Source: Pollenia angustigena
Taxonomy: Eukaryota > Arthropoda > Insecta > Diptera > Polleniidae
DNA: 64,000 nt
Direction: 5' to 3'
NCBI GenBank assembly: GCA_930367215.1
Contig: OV884059.1
Span: 233,677,803 to 233,741,802 of the forward strand
Shown: positions 10,676 through 21,253 of the stretch, in pieces
Position numbering within the stretch: position 1 is the stretch's first letter
Layout: the number at the start of each line of letters is the position of its first letter
Program-made: the position numbers and the translations under genes
Notes under the pieces: model-generated
The model's input: the letters and a program-made list of their open reading frames with translations, nothing else
Database searches by the model: none
What the model was told of the DNA's origin: nothing

Positions 10676-13059
10676 ATATATACATACATAAATGTTCAAT
10701 GATACAAACAATTTAAAGATTTCATAATTAAAATATTTCATACAAAAATATAAAAAACAAGTACAATTTGGTGTTCCGGAAACAGCACAAAAATTACACT
10801 TTAACTCAAAATGTGGTAAATTTTTTCCTTTAATATATTCTTTAAGAAAACTGAAAAAAACGATGCACGAAGTTTTTGTTAAATTTTAAGTTAATATTGA
10901 CGATTTTCATATTTTTTGCAAAATCAACCTGCATTTTTTTAAGGTTATAAACCAATGTCTAATAACGGTAAAGATTTTCTTTGAGTTAATTTCATTAGAA
11001 TATTTAACGTCTTTTTATTTAAAAGGAGAGGCAACACAAAAGCACGAAGTAAATTTATAATTAATCCAGCAATACAAATCTGAATACATAATTTTTAAAT
11101 CCAGTACACCGAAGATAGGATAATTTTATCGTACAGAAAAATATTTATAGCTTTTAATCTAAAGTCCTAATTTAAAAAAAAATAATAAATTCGTTATAGG
11201 CCTCTTAAAAAGATCATATATGGGCATTTCCGTCAAAAGGTCCACCGTGACCGAAAATTTAAAACTTATTAAAAGCTTATTATTTTACGATATTGTTATA
11301 GAGAAATATTTACATTTTACTAATTTGATAAATTTACCCATAAATTTGTTCACTTAGATGAACAATCAGACTGCAAATTTGTGCAAACGTAATTTCTTTT
11401 ATGTGAGAATGTTTTATTGTATGTTTTCTTGAGTGTTATCTTTCTTAAAAAAGGTGATATTTGATAAAAATTGTTCCAAATTGTTCTTACATGGTCTGTA
11501 ATCTAAGGAAGAGTTCAAAGAGCAATATGCTATTCGGATTAACGATAAATTTTTATTTTATTTTGATCATTATTCAGTTAAATTATTACGGAAAAAATTT
11601 CACGTTCGAAATGTCTCGTATCGACCCAGATTTTGGCTTAAAAAAAAAAGAACATACAGAAGATTTTGGAATCAAACCAAGACATTTTAATGTTACATTG
11701 GTACATAAAATTCTGAAAATAGTTTGACTAAAAAATTGTGCCAGGTTCCGCTGAATTACGCCTTTTTATACATGGCCAAAAAAACTACTTCTGTTTTTTC
11801 ACGTTCGAACCGCTACTTCTTTTGTCATTATCTTTGACCTAGAATCGCGCCCTCCATAAAGTTTAGCATAGATAACAGTGCTTTCTTAGTGCTTTAATTT
11901 AAGGGTTAAGAAAACGTAAAAATATTTTTTGCTTAAAATGTTATTGCATTTTTGATGCGTACGACTGTCACGTTCAACACTTTGGAATTACCCATATCTG
12001 TTGGTAAGAACTTAAATCTGATTAGTTTCTCTTTTGATTCTAAATGGCGGACAATTGGTTTTTCAAACGGCAGAGAAAATTTAAAAAAGTATTCACTCAG
12101 TTTTATTATTTGTCCATCACATATTTTTTTTAAAATTTTTTTTTAGCGTTACTAATACGTACTTTAAATAACGTGTGGGCTCATATCAAAGAAGAATGTC
12201 TTTTTTACCAAATATGAACTTAAAAATTGTGGTATGTACTTGTTTAAAATGAATTTTTTATACAATTTTTTTTCTAGTACATGAATTAAGTTTAATTTTT
12301 CTTGCAAAGTTTTATTAAAAATTAGGACAAGTTCAGCGACCTCTAGCAGCGGCGAAACTTATTTAACATAACAAAAGGTTCTGTCCACATGTAATTTTAA
12401 GATACGAATACAGTACAGTAATTTTTTTAAACATTGGAACAACATTGTTTCACCTTTTTTTTTTGTATATTGAACAAAGTACTGCCTGACCTTTTCCATG
12501 ATGTTATCTTCTTTTTTCAGGGGAAGGAGAGGTTAGGAGGCCGCTACCCATGCAAATGTTTAGAACCTTGCGATTCAAGCTCCCATAACAATTTTTTATT
12601 ATTATTATTTTTGTAAAGTTTTCTCCTTTTCTGTTAAAAAAAATTTAACTGTCGTTATGACCGTTTGCATTTAGGGGTACGATATGTACATATATGCATA
12701 ATATTAATTTTCATAGCTTAATTTTTATTTCATTATGTGGAACTCAAGTAATTGTTGAGCGAAATATTTATTTTTAAATATGCTGGCATTATAACTGGAG
12801 TTTTTTTTTTAATTTATTGTTCCTTTCTTTATTCTATTTTTCATTTAATTTTTCTTTTCTTTTTCATAAAGAATAAAATTTCAAACAATGTGCAGAATGT
12901 GCAAATGATTGGGAGAAAAATAAAAAACTGAACATGAAAAATTCTTGAAATTTTTTATCAGATGTTATGAAAAATATTAATATACAAATAATAATAATGG
13001 TATTCAGTAGAACATGTAAATGTCTAATTAAACAAAAAAAAAAAAAAAAAATATTTTTC
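10676..13059. other. long AT-rich stretch without recognised genes
   Basis: Reading frames up to 88 codons (for example 11461-11727) have low-complexity AT-driven composition and match nothing I know. Homopolymer runs are frequent toward 12780-13050. No tRNA-like boxes, target duplications or paired termini were found. Confidence 0.35.
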
Positions 13060-13689
13060 AAAATAATCAAAAATTACTTTTTGGGAATACAAAATTTTAA
13101 TTAAAAAGATTTGATTATTCGTGCTTAATTCCCAGTTTTTATTCTTGATAAAAACACTTGAAATTAATTGTTGATGGGATAAGCTATTCCTATGCGAGTT
13201 GCAAGTTGTTTTTGTTTTTATTTTGTTTTTTCTTAACCTACTTACAAGTACAATTAATGTTGGTAGAATTCCAATCAATTGTAGTGGGGAATGTAAGAAA
13301 AGATAAAGTCACTGTTTATTGTTGATATTTTTGTTTAAACTTTGATATTGTTACAAGTAGAACTGATGATACAAATACACAAGGTAGTTCCACTTCTCTC
13401 TCACAATATTTTTTCTGAAGTTTATTGGAATTATTTGAAGTTAGGTTTTTTGTAAATATTAAAAAAGCGTTGCTACATATAAAATAATTTAATAAATTCC
13501 TTTTGGAAGTTATTAGTTAAAATGTGTTATTTGTCTTTCAAATTTTCGATATTAGTAAGAAAGTATACTTGGCCTTATGATATCAAGGCGAATTCTCTAC
13601 CCGTGTTTTGATTTTAGAATGTTTGTTTAGAAATGGTTGCTTTGTATGATATCAATCATATGGCAGGCAAAGTTTCGGAACCTTAAGAA

Positions 13690-13930
13690 ATTAAATTATG
13701 TAAGATTCATATAAGTGTTCTTTGTGCCGAATATTATCTAGGCATCTACATCAATATAAATGAGATTTGTTCGTCATGAAGTGGTTTGATGAAGGGAGTT
13801 TTTATTGGGCCTATGTTTAATTCTAAGCATAACATTTTGCCATGACAGTGTAGCTTTTACAAAAGATCTCGTGTCCAATTTGTTTATCACTACCATTATA
13901 TACCAATACATTTATAAGGAAGCTATAGAC
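13690..13930 (+). repeat. dispersed repeat shared with 43640-45330
   Basis: The segment with 'tctacatcaatataaatgag' and 'aatacatttataaggaagct' resembles the sequence that flanks the DD41D insertion at 43818-45095. It was used to confirm the empty target site there. Family identity is unknown; a DINE-like or Helentron-like origin is possible. Confidence 0.45.
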
Positions 13931-14469
13931 TAAAAAGCCTATATATGTTCAGGACTTGTTTTTGTTAAAGCTACGATCAAAAAAGCACCGATTTGAATAA
14001 CATTTGATAGGAGGATTTGAAATTATCGGGTCTGTTCTGAAAATCGGTGCGCTTTCGGCATTTGAAAATCACACCGAAACACACGAAAACGGAACACTAA
14101 AATATCACATGTGTGATTTTAAAAGGCACATGTGATTTGAGTTAAATTGGTTTTCAAAAAAGACCTGTATAATCGATTCCACCATTTTTATTTAGTTAAA
14201 ATTTTATAATATTGTATCCGAAATGTTGTACTTGGTAGGTCACAGTTCTGCGCACAATGTTTACATGGACAGATAACCAGCCGGACATCGTTAGATAGGT
14301 TAAAATAGTGATTATTTTTCTGAGTTACACACATTAGCACACATTTACATTTTTATTACTGTTTTGTATTTTAAATACAAAAATAATACCATGCTAATGG
14401 GATTCACCACTTTTGTTGAATATTAAATTTCATCTTGACAGTCTCTTGATAATTCAAATTCTTGATCCG

Positions 14470-14830
14470 CTTTAGCCCGATGGTCATCAAAAGTAAAGGT
14501 AGGACGGTTTTTAATAATTTCCTTTAACTTAATGTTGCCAGTAAAGGTAATATTGAAAAGTAACTACTCGTCGTCATTGACTCCCGCCACATAATTTCCT
14601 TTAACTTGCCGTTAAAGGGAATATTGAAAAGAAACTCTTCATCGGCATTACTTTGAACAAACTCCGCTAAGTCCAAACGCTTTTCATTTGGTTCAAATAC
14701 TTTACCACTACCTTCCGATTCTTCATTTAAACATTTCAGGTTTTCCCCATCGATCTTTTGTTACAGACTGTATTTTATGCCCATTTCTACGGCATGTTCA
14801 TCATCGGTGGCCTCATGACTATAATTTATT
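14470..14830 (-). pseudogene. decayed acidic protein fragment, unrecognised
   Basis: The minus strand shows coding-like but broken frames. One stretch reads roughly KVFEPNEKRLDLAEFVQSNA followed by DEEFLFNIPFNGKLKEI. A diverged second copy of the last segment, with a stop, follows downstream (LLFNITFTGNIKLKEI). The duplication is visible in DNA at about 14515-14580 and 14597-14655. I do not recognise the family. Position inside the foldback element suggests a transposon protein or captured exon; this is inference. Confidence 0.35.
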
Positions 14831-14863
14831 AATTCACATGAATATTAAAAGTTTTTTAATATA

Positions 14864-15204
14864 CTGTGAGCATCAAAAAAAAGTAAACACTTATTTCAGT
14901 GGCATTAAAGCGTTTAATTCAGGAAACTTAAAAGTAATATTACAATTGTTTAATTTCAGTTTATATATTAACCCCCATATTTATAAACGATTATTAAATT
15001 TAACAAACGTTTATTAAGGAGAATATTCATACAGAATTTGTTTTGTAAACCTTTATTAAATTTAAAATTTTTTTATAAATATAGGCGTAAGAATTTAATT
15101 ATGTGTCAACAGTAAATAAAAAGCTAACAAAAACAAATTATATTCAGTTTATCTTAAAATGTTACTGTTTTTACGCGCCAAAAAAAAGTAAACAGTGGCA
15201 ACAT
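14864..15204 (+). promoter_or_regulatory. left Tc1 terminal repeat with two transposase-site candidates
   Basis: The outer core is at 14873-14890 and the inner core at 15178-15194. Both read CAAAAAAAAGTAAACA in the same direction. The inner site is preceded by CTGTTTTTACGCGCC and the outer by CTGTGAGCAT. Function as transposase-binding sites is inferred from the IR/DR family plan. Confidence 0.7.
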
Positions 15205-15355
15205 CCTTGAATCTTCGTTAACTATTTTGCAAAAAAAACCGATAGTTTTTTGAATAACGGTTATTAATCTATCAAGCCGATGGAATAAAGAATAATTTTT
15301 CAGTTTCCAATTAATTCTGCTAAGAAATAGTACTGAAATAAATTTTTTTTCTAAA

Positions 15356-16366
15356 ATGGGTAAGCAAACCACCAACGAAACGAGAGAAATCATAATAGAA
15401 TTACATAAAAAAAATAAATCATTGCGCGAAATTGGAGAAATCGTCGGGAGGCATCACTGTACTGTAAAAAAAATTATAGATAAATACGCAAATCATCTTA
15501 CGGTAGAGAATTTACCCAGGCCCGGACGACCAAAACGGCTTACTGCCACAGAAGTACGAGCAGTAGTGCGTGAAGTAAAGGCAAATCCAGTTTCAAGTGC
15601 TGTCCAACTAGCAAAGAATATCACAGAAACATCCAGAAAATCAGTAAGTGCCAGTACAGTTAGAAGAGCACTCCACCAGTATGGACTTCATGGCAGAGTG
15701 CCACGAAAAAAGCCATATATTTCCAAAGTTAATCAACAAAAGCGATTGCAATTTGCAAAAAAGTACAAAAATGTGGGTGTAGACTACTGGAAAACCATAT
15801 TATATAGCGATGAGAGCATATTTGGAACAAAAAAGCCTCCAAAAATATGGCGGTCAAAGAATGAAGCTTTCTTTGAAAAGTGTGTTACAAGCACTGTCAA
15901 ACATGGTGGAGGTTCGGTTATGGTCTGGGGCTGTATGGCGGCATCTGGGGTTGGCAATCTGGTTTTCATTGAGTCTACAATGAATAAAATTGACTATTTA
16001 AACATTCTCAAAGAAAATGTTGCCCCAAGCGTTGAAAAATTAGGGCTGCCAAGCAACTGGGTCTTTCAACAAGACAACGATCCGAAACATACGTCGCTGA
16101 TTGTTAAGCAATGGTTGTTATACCGAACGCCTAAGACCTTAGATCATCCACCCCAGTCCCCAGACCTTAACCCTATCGAACATTTGTGGGAGCACCTCGA
16201 CAGGAAAATCAGACAAAGGTCCATTTCCAATAAGGACGACTTGAAAAAGGCTTTAATTGAAGAATGGAACAAAATCACGCCGGACATAACGGGAAACCTT
16301 GTGGAATCAATGCCAAGAAGAATGGTTGCAGTACTGAATTCAAATGGGAAACAAACCAAATATTAA
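15356..16366 (+). CDS. Tc1-like transposase, DD34E, intact
   Basis: This 336-residue frame has the usual length of Tc1 transposases (about 340). It would cut and rejoin the element at TA sites in the nucleus. The N-terminal part has a helix-turn-helix (about residues 20-42, SLREIGEIVGRHHCTVKK). A GRPR-like basic hook (PRPGRPKR, 54-61) and a second HTH (about 65-110) follow. A basic RVPRKKP stretch (114-120) could serve nuclear import. The catalytic domain has D152 (YSDES), D240 (QQDNDPKHT) and E275 (SPDLNPIEHLW), with exactly 34 residues between the last two. The glycine-rich box GGGSVMVWGC is present at 184-193. The start MGKQTT follows the left terminal repeat directly and the stop precedes the right one. 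No frameshift or stop is visible, unlike every other transposase in the window. Activity itself is unproven. Confidence 0.95.
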   Translation: MGKQTTNETREIIIELHKKNKSLREIGEIVGRHHCTVKKIIDKYANHLTVENLPRPGRPKRLTATEVRAVVREVKANPVSSAVQLAKNITETSRKSVSASTVRRALHQYGLHGRVPRKKPYISKVNQQKRLQFAKKYKNVGVDYWKTILYSDESIFGTKKPPKIWRSKNEAFFEKCVTSTVKHGGGSVMVWGCMAASGVGNLVFIESTMNKIDYLNILKENVAPSVEKLGLPSNWVFQQDNDPKHTSLIVKQWLLYRTPKTLDHPPQSPDLNPIEHLWEHLDRKIRQRSISNKDDLKKALIEEWNKITPDITGNLVESMPRRMVAVLNSNGKQTKY

Positions 16367-16416
16367 AAGATGACATTAATTTAGTTTATAGTCCAAAATT
16401 TGTAATTTATTGAAAT

Positions 16417-16640
16417 CTGTTTACTTTTTTTTGGCGCGTAAAAACAGTAACATTTTAAGATAAACTGAATTTAATTTGTTTTTGTTAGCTTTTTATTTAC
16501 TGTTGACACATAATTAAACTCTTAAACTTTTAAACCCTCTTAAACTGAAATTAAACATTTGTAATATTACTTTTAAGTTTCCTGAAATAAACGCTTTAAT
16601 GCCACTGAAATAAGTGTTTACTTTTTTTTGATGCTCACAG
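16417..16640 (-). promoter_or_regulatory. right Tc1 terminal repeat with two transposase-site candidates
   Basis: The reverse complement carries the same outer (tip, 16614-16640) and inner (about 16417-16435) CAAAAAAAAGTAAACA cores. The intervening sequence matches the left arm closely (for example gtgtcaacagtaaataaaaa). Confidence 0.7.
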
Positions 16641-17189
16641 TACATAAATGTTCTTTAATCTTTTGTAATTTAAAATTAAATTTGTCTAAACTTAAAAAAA
16701 AAAAAAAAAAAAAATAAAACAAAAGCAGAAACAGAAAATTTGGATTACTTAATGAAATATGGTAGCACAAATATTGATAATTCCCATAAACGTCAGAACG
16801 TTAATATGACGATAAAAAGAGAGAGTGGAACTACCTTCTGTATTTGTATCATGCGCTTAACAGTTTTATTTGGTTTCATATCTTTAGTTTTTCTAAAATC
16901 TTTAGATGAAGTTTCCTGACGATCTGGCCTAAGCAACCAGTGAAATGCGCATAGGAATAGCTTATCCCATCAACAATAAATTTCACTGTTTTTGTCAAGA
17001 ATAAAAATTGAGAATTAAGCACGGATAGCAAAATCTTTTAAAAAATTAAATTTTCCTAAAAATTATTTTGATAAAATCAAAAAAAAAAGGTTTTTTTTTC
17101 AATAAATGAAATGCAAAATAAATGATTTGAATATGTAACATTGTTTATGGGAACGATTTGAAACAAAAAAATTTTATGGTTCTACAATT

Positions 17190-17700
17190 TTTTCTGTGTA
17201 TGGTAAATTGTGGACCGAATATCACAAAATTGCACGATGTTATTGCTGGCCATAAAAAGCTAAATTTGACTAAATTGTATCACATTACGGTCCTCGGCGT
17301 ACATATTTAAATGTTTTCCGAGAGGGGGCTTTATATGGGGCGTATGGCATGATTTCTGATAATATAAAAGGAATTTATTCAAAATGCGTGTATTCCACCA
17401 CTATGTAAGCTTTGTAATAATTTTTGGGGTGGTTGTTCCACATTTGGATTCATAACTTTTTCTGGATTAAAATCCAGCTTAAAATAATTGGAAAGAATTT
17501 GACACCATTATTGTTATTTTCTTTTCAGTTCGAAATTGAGCGTATTTCAACAGACGGATAAACATGTATAAATGGAATAACTTTAGATCCGAAAACATAT
17601 ATACTTAATGGGATCTAAGATGAACAAAAGAAAAGTTTAACAAGGAATGACAAACTTAGTAGACCATCATTCACCACTTTGAGGGGGGTTGTATAAACAT
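17190..17700 (-). mobile_element. degenerate DINE-1-like remnant
   Basis: It carries recognisable blocks in the same order as other copies: 'ggtggttccacatttggattcata', 'gaaattgagcg..ttcaacagacgga', 'ggaatgacaaactta' and a final 'cattcaccactttgag' close to the usual tip. It is strongly diverged. Orientation is opposite to the copy at 6538-7843. Confidence 0.6.
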
Positions 17701-17813
17701 GTCGCTCCTTTATTGCAAGTTTGATTTTTTTTTTCGAGATATTACTGCGTTGCAATAAAGGAGCGAAGTGAATTTTGATTCTCTCTCTTGAAGCGAATCT
17801 CCTGTATGAGCAC

Positions 17814-19676
17814 TAGGGTGTCCCAAAAAATTTTTTCTTTCTGATTTTCTTAGGGGCTCAATTAAAATTTAAAAGCTTATAGGGTAAAGTATTTTTGGTT
17901 TTTTTTTAAGAATTTTCGGAATAGGTTTTGAGGTCGCGCTAATGGAGTTTTCGTAAAAAAAAACGGAGTTTTTGGCCTTTTTTTAACTTTACTCATAACT
18001 TGGTTAATACCACGAGTTTCTTCACTCCTGAGGAAACAGTTTTAAAGAAAAGTATGAGTTTATTCATTTAGATACCCTTAATTACAATTTTTCGTAATTT
18101 TTTAAAATTTTTGTAATAACGCTTTACAACTTTTTAAGTTTAAATAGAAACGAAAAAAAAAACTAATGATGCAGTTTGAAAGACAAATTAATTCTTATTA
18201 ATATGAATAAACCGTTCCTGAGTTATAACCGTTCCTGAGTTATACCCGTTTTTATCTTGATACCCAGTATATGTTATTATAAGCTGTTTGCCAGTTCACC
18301 AATCTTACCCAATCAACAAAAAAAAAAAAAACTTTCTTTTGCTCTGTGAAAAATCATTTATTGAGGTTCTTGTGATGCAGTTCTATCTATACCTTGCAAT
18401 AAATTCTGGTAATCAGTTTCAGAAGTTGTGACATTAATGTAAGTATTAGCCAAAGCCACACCTCGTTCTGCCACATCATTTACTACTTGTAATTGTTGAA
18501 CTTTTTTCTTTGCCTCTTGAAATGACTTGTTGGCTTTCCAATTCTGTGGATCTATTTTTAAAAAATCGATTGAAATATGCAAGCTTAAAAAAAAAGTTAG
18601 ACTGACTTTTGAAATGAATTGTTGAATTTCTTTATTTCTAAAGTTTTCTTCTGTTAAAGTTACATTTGCTACTTCATAATCGCTGCATGGAGTATCTGCA
18701 AGTTTTTTTGTCATTAAGTGCAAAGTTTTGGTGTCGATACGTTCATCAAAAAACGCTGAGGCAGCCAATTTCGGAGTTAAGAAGTACCACTGATGACCTA
18801 GAAAAGTTTTAAGCGAGGCTTTTGCAACTGCTTTATTAATAATTTTATAACTATCCAATTCCTTTAATAGGCTCAGATCATTGAGAGGAGCGTATCGAGG
18901 GCACTGGCAGAGGTACCAATATTTGATATACATTCTTAAAATAAATGAACTAAATTCAAGGCATCAACTGTTGATTTGTCTACATAAGATTGCAACTGGT
19001 TTCGGAAAATCCATATTTTCAAAGAACAGACAATTTTCATCATCCAGCGAACCCAATTGATAGCTCCTGGAGCACACATAAAATAGAAAGTGAAAATGAC
19101 AGCGTGTAACGATTTAGATCAATAAATGTCATAAGTTAATGACAGTTAAAACCTAACTATAAAAATGTATGGAAATCACCATTTTTAAGGTACAAACTAT
19201 AAAAATAGTGTAACTCGGAAACTGTAGGGCAAAATTCCATTTTTGTTTTTCTTAATTGTTTAGAACTTATTGGTCTTCAAAATCGCGTCACAAGTGTTTA
19301 TACCTTTCATATAAATTTGAAAAGTAATAAACCGTTTTTTACAGAATTTGTTAAAATATTACAAAAGAACTTAATATGTGGATTCGTAATGGACAAAAAT
19401 ATTGCCGGAACTTAAAGTTTTTGCATGTGGAAATAAAGTTTGGGAAATTTTCTTCAGAAATATTCGGTCAAAAAATTAAATGAACGTGGTTATTGACAAA
19501 GTTATGAGTCAAGTTTGAAAACAGGCCGAAAACCCCGATTTTTAACAAAGACTTGATTTGCGCGACCTCTAAACCTCTGCCTAAAAATCTAAAAAAAAAA
19601 TTCAAAAATACTGGAACCTATAAGCTTTCAAATAATGCTTGAGCCTCTGACAAAAAAAAAGTTTTGGGACACCCTA
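17814..19676. mobile_element. TAGGGTGTCCC-ended element, exact 8-bp TSD
   Basis: The inverted tips TAGGGTGTCCCAAAA extend into a diverged subterminal inverted repeat of about 130 bases (aaagcttatagg, gaggtcgcgc). The 8-bp duplication atgagcac flanks it exactly (17806-17813, 19677-19684). The TSD length fits hAT or P-like superfamilies, and the YARNG-type tip leans to hAT. The encoded protein piece is not one I can place in the canonical hAT transposase. A relic end lies at 4846-5160. Confidence 0.8.
18358..19075 (-). pseudogene. 3' part of an unclassified transposon protein, frameshifted
   Basis: The main minus-strand frame (18358-18933, 191 codons) contains NDVAERGVALANTYINVT near its C-terminus, preceded by an SFFLS/IDFLKIDPQNW block. 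Extending upstream in another frame gives APGAINWVRWMMKIVCSLKI then WIFRNQLQ, joined by a single-base frameshift near 18936. From memory these blocks (A/HARWM..SLKI, then NDVAERGVAL) mark a family of uncharacterised insect proteins carried by mobile elements; I could not verify this. The N-terminal half is missing, so the element is a deletion derivative. A bona fide catalytic motif is not visible in what remains. Confidence 0.55.
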
Positions 19677-19684
19677 ATGAGCAC

Positions 19685-20622
19685 AAATATAAAAAAAGAT
19701 TAATAATACAGAGCAGAATAATAAAATATTCGTAAGTAACTTGTCATGATGCTGTTGAAAAGTACAATGAATATTATTGATTGATTTTTATGCAATTCTC
19801 TATTTTCTGATATTATTTTCAATTAATATTGCGTTACAATAAAGAGTGAATGTCATCGAGTTGTTTGTAGCGCAAAATTACTTAAAATAAAAAAATGTTC
19901 TACCTACAGGATTTTTTTTTATTGAAAATTAAAAACACACATTTATTCACATTTGCTAACTTTATTGTAACTTAAATAACACAATTCACAGGACACACAG
20001 CTTCATACCACACGGTTACGGTTACTTATAAGTAGAACCAGTGTTAAAAATCTTCAAATTTCTGCCAGTTTGATCGCTTGCACCTTGAACTAAGCCTTTG
20101 AAAAATATTCTGCATCAATAGCAATATCACTAAACAAGAGTTGCCCAAACACACAGAAAAAATCAATGTAAAATCGTCAAAAAAAATTTTGCTTCATAGT
20201 TACTTCATGTTATTTAAACATGATTTAACAATAAATTGCGAACAAAATTTTGTTCTTTTAAATAACTGTAATTCCTGCCAATTTAACATTGCAGTAAAGT
20301 TAGAGCAAATTGTCATTTATATTGAAATAACAATCCGAATCGGGGTTAATGAAAGTTATTTCAAGTTGAAACAACGTGAGTTTCATGTAGAACCAAGTTG
20401 GTTTGAGTGTGAAATAACATTGAATAGAATCTTCAGAGACAACATATGTGACTGACTCTACATTTGACACAATAAACTTTTTGTTTTGTCTTATATTACG
20501 ATTATTAATATTTTTTTAGTATCAATTTAAACATGGCCTTGTAGTAGTTTCAACAATTATCCGATAGAGAAAAAAATGGCAACCAATGATATTTTGAAAT
20601 AGTATTTATTAAGTAAAATAAT
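19685..20622. other. AT-rich stretch with one MITE-like tip
   Basis: A 'cacacagaaaaaat' tip at about 20150 resembles the end of the MITE 8001-8239. A 104-codon frame at 20141-20455 has no recognisable features. Nothing else is supported. Confidence 0.3.
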
Positions 20623-21250
20623 GGGTGATTTTTAAGCCATTATCTTTTTGGCAACACTGGTTTAAACAGCTGGCGCACGCTTCGTGTTTTGTTTCACTCT
20701 CAAACATCTTCAGTTTGGTCTATAATTTAACCATGAATCGTCTTACAAACGAACAACGCTTGCAAATTATTGACTTTTATTATCAAAATGCGTGCTCTGT
20801 TAAGAAAGTTCATCGCGCGCTTCTTCCATTTGATGGTCAGTGTAATCGACCCACGGAAGAGGCTACTCGGGATATTGTGACTAAATTTCGCACCAAATTT
20901 ACATTGTTGGACATTAAACCACCAACACGCTTACGTAGAGTGCGAAGTGAAGAAAATATCGCAGCTGTATTGGCCAGTGCTAATGATGACCATCAATTAT
21001 CGATTCGACGCCGTTCGCAACAATTGGGCCTCTGTTTCCCAACAACGTGAGATGATAACCAACTTTTTTTGCCCAAAATGCAAGAGCTTGACTTGTATGG
21101 CATGTAGTTTTAACAAGACAGTGCCACATGCCACAAAGCACGCTTGACAATGGACTTATTGAGAGGCGACTCGGTGAACATTTGTTTCACGTTCAGGACC
21201 GGTCAATTGTTTTTGTGGGGCTATCTTAAAGCTGATGTCTATACACACAT
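20623..21250 (+). pseudogene. DD41D-type transposase remnant, truncated by the 469-bp array
   Basis: The left tip 'gggtgatttttaagcc' starts the copy. A frame from 20733 reads MNRLTNEQRLQIIDFYYQNA, then an N-terminal DNA-binding region through SEENIAAVLAS and RRRSQQLGL. It breaks by deletion near 21045, jumps to MITNFFCPK, then QDSATCH and LLRG. A further deletion precedes LWGYLKADVYT. The copy stops at about 21250, where the tandem array begins. It is related to, but distinct in sequence from, the copies at 28817-30128 and 43818-45095. Confidence 0.75.
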
Positions 21251-21253
21251 GCC

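Larger units (their letters stand above)
14864..16640 (+). mobile_element. complete Tc1-like transposon with IR/DR ends
   Basis: The element is 1777 bp and bounded by CTGTGAGCATC inverted ends, with TA at 14862-14863 and 16641-16642. The terminal inverted repeats are long (over 200 bases). Each end carries two direct copies of a CAAAAAAAAGTAAACA core, an outer one at the tip and an inner one about 300 bases (left) or 200 bases (right) inward. This is the inverted-repeat/direct-repeat plan known from Tc3- and Sleeping Beauty-type elements. The left arm has an extra stretch (about 14966-15095) missing from the right arm. It encloses one uninterrupted transposase gene and looks structurally autonomous. 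Confidence 0.9.
13060..17095. mobile_element. foldback-type element with ~140-bp inverted ends
   Basis: Bases 13062-13200 are the reverse complement (diverged) of about 16945-17090; the shared core is 'gttgatgggataagctattc'. A second inverted pair lies inside, 13366-13403 against 16818-16853 (gatacaaatac.caaggtag). The inner 3.4 kb could therefore be a separate TIR element. The interior holds decayed coding sequence (14470-14830), a dispersed repeat (13690-13930) and a complete Tc1-like element (14864-16640). No target duplication was identified. A deletion derivative of this element forms the array at 21254-23927. Confidence 0.65.

Noticed and set aside
15784..16359. Minus-strand frames within the Tc1 transposase
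   Set aside because: Shadows of the intact plus-strand gene.
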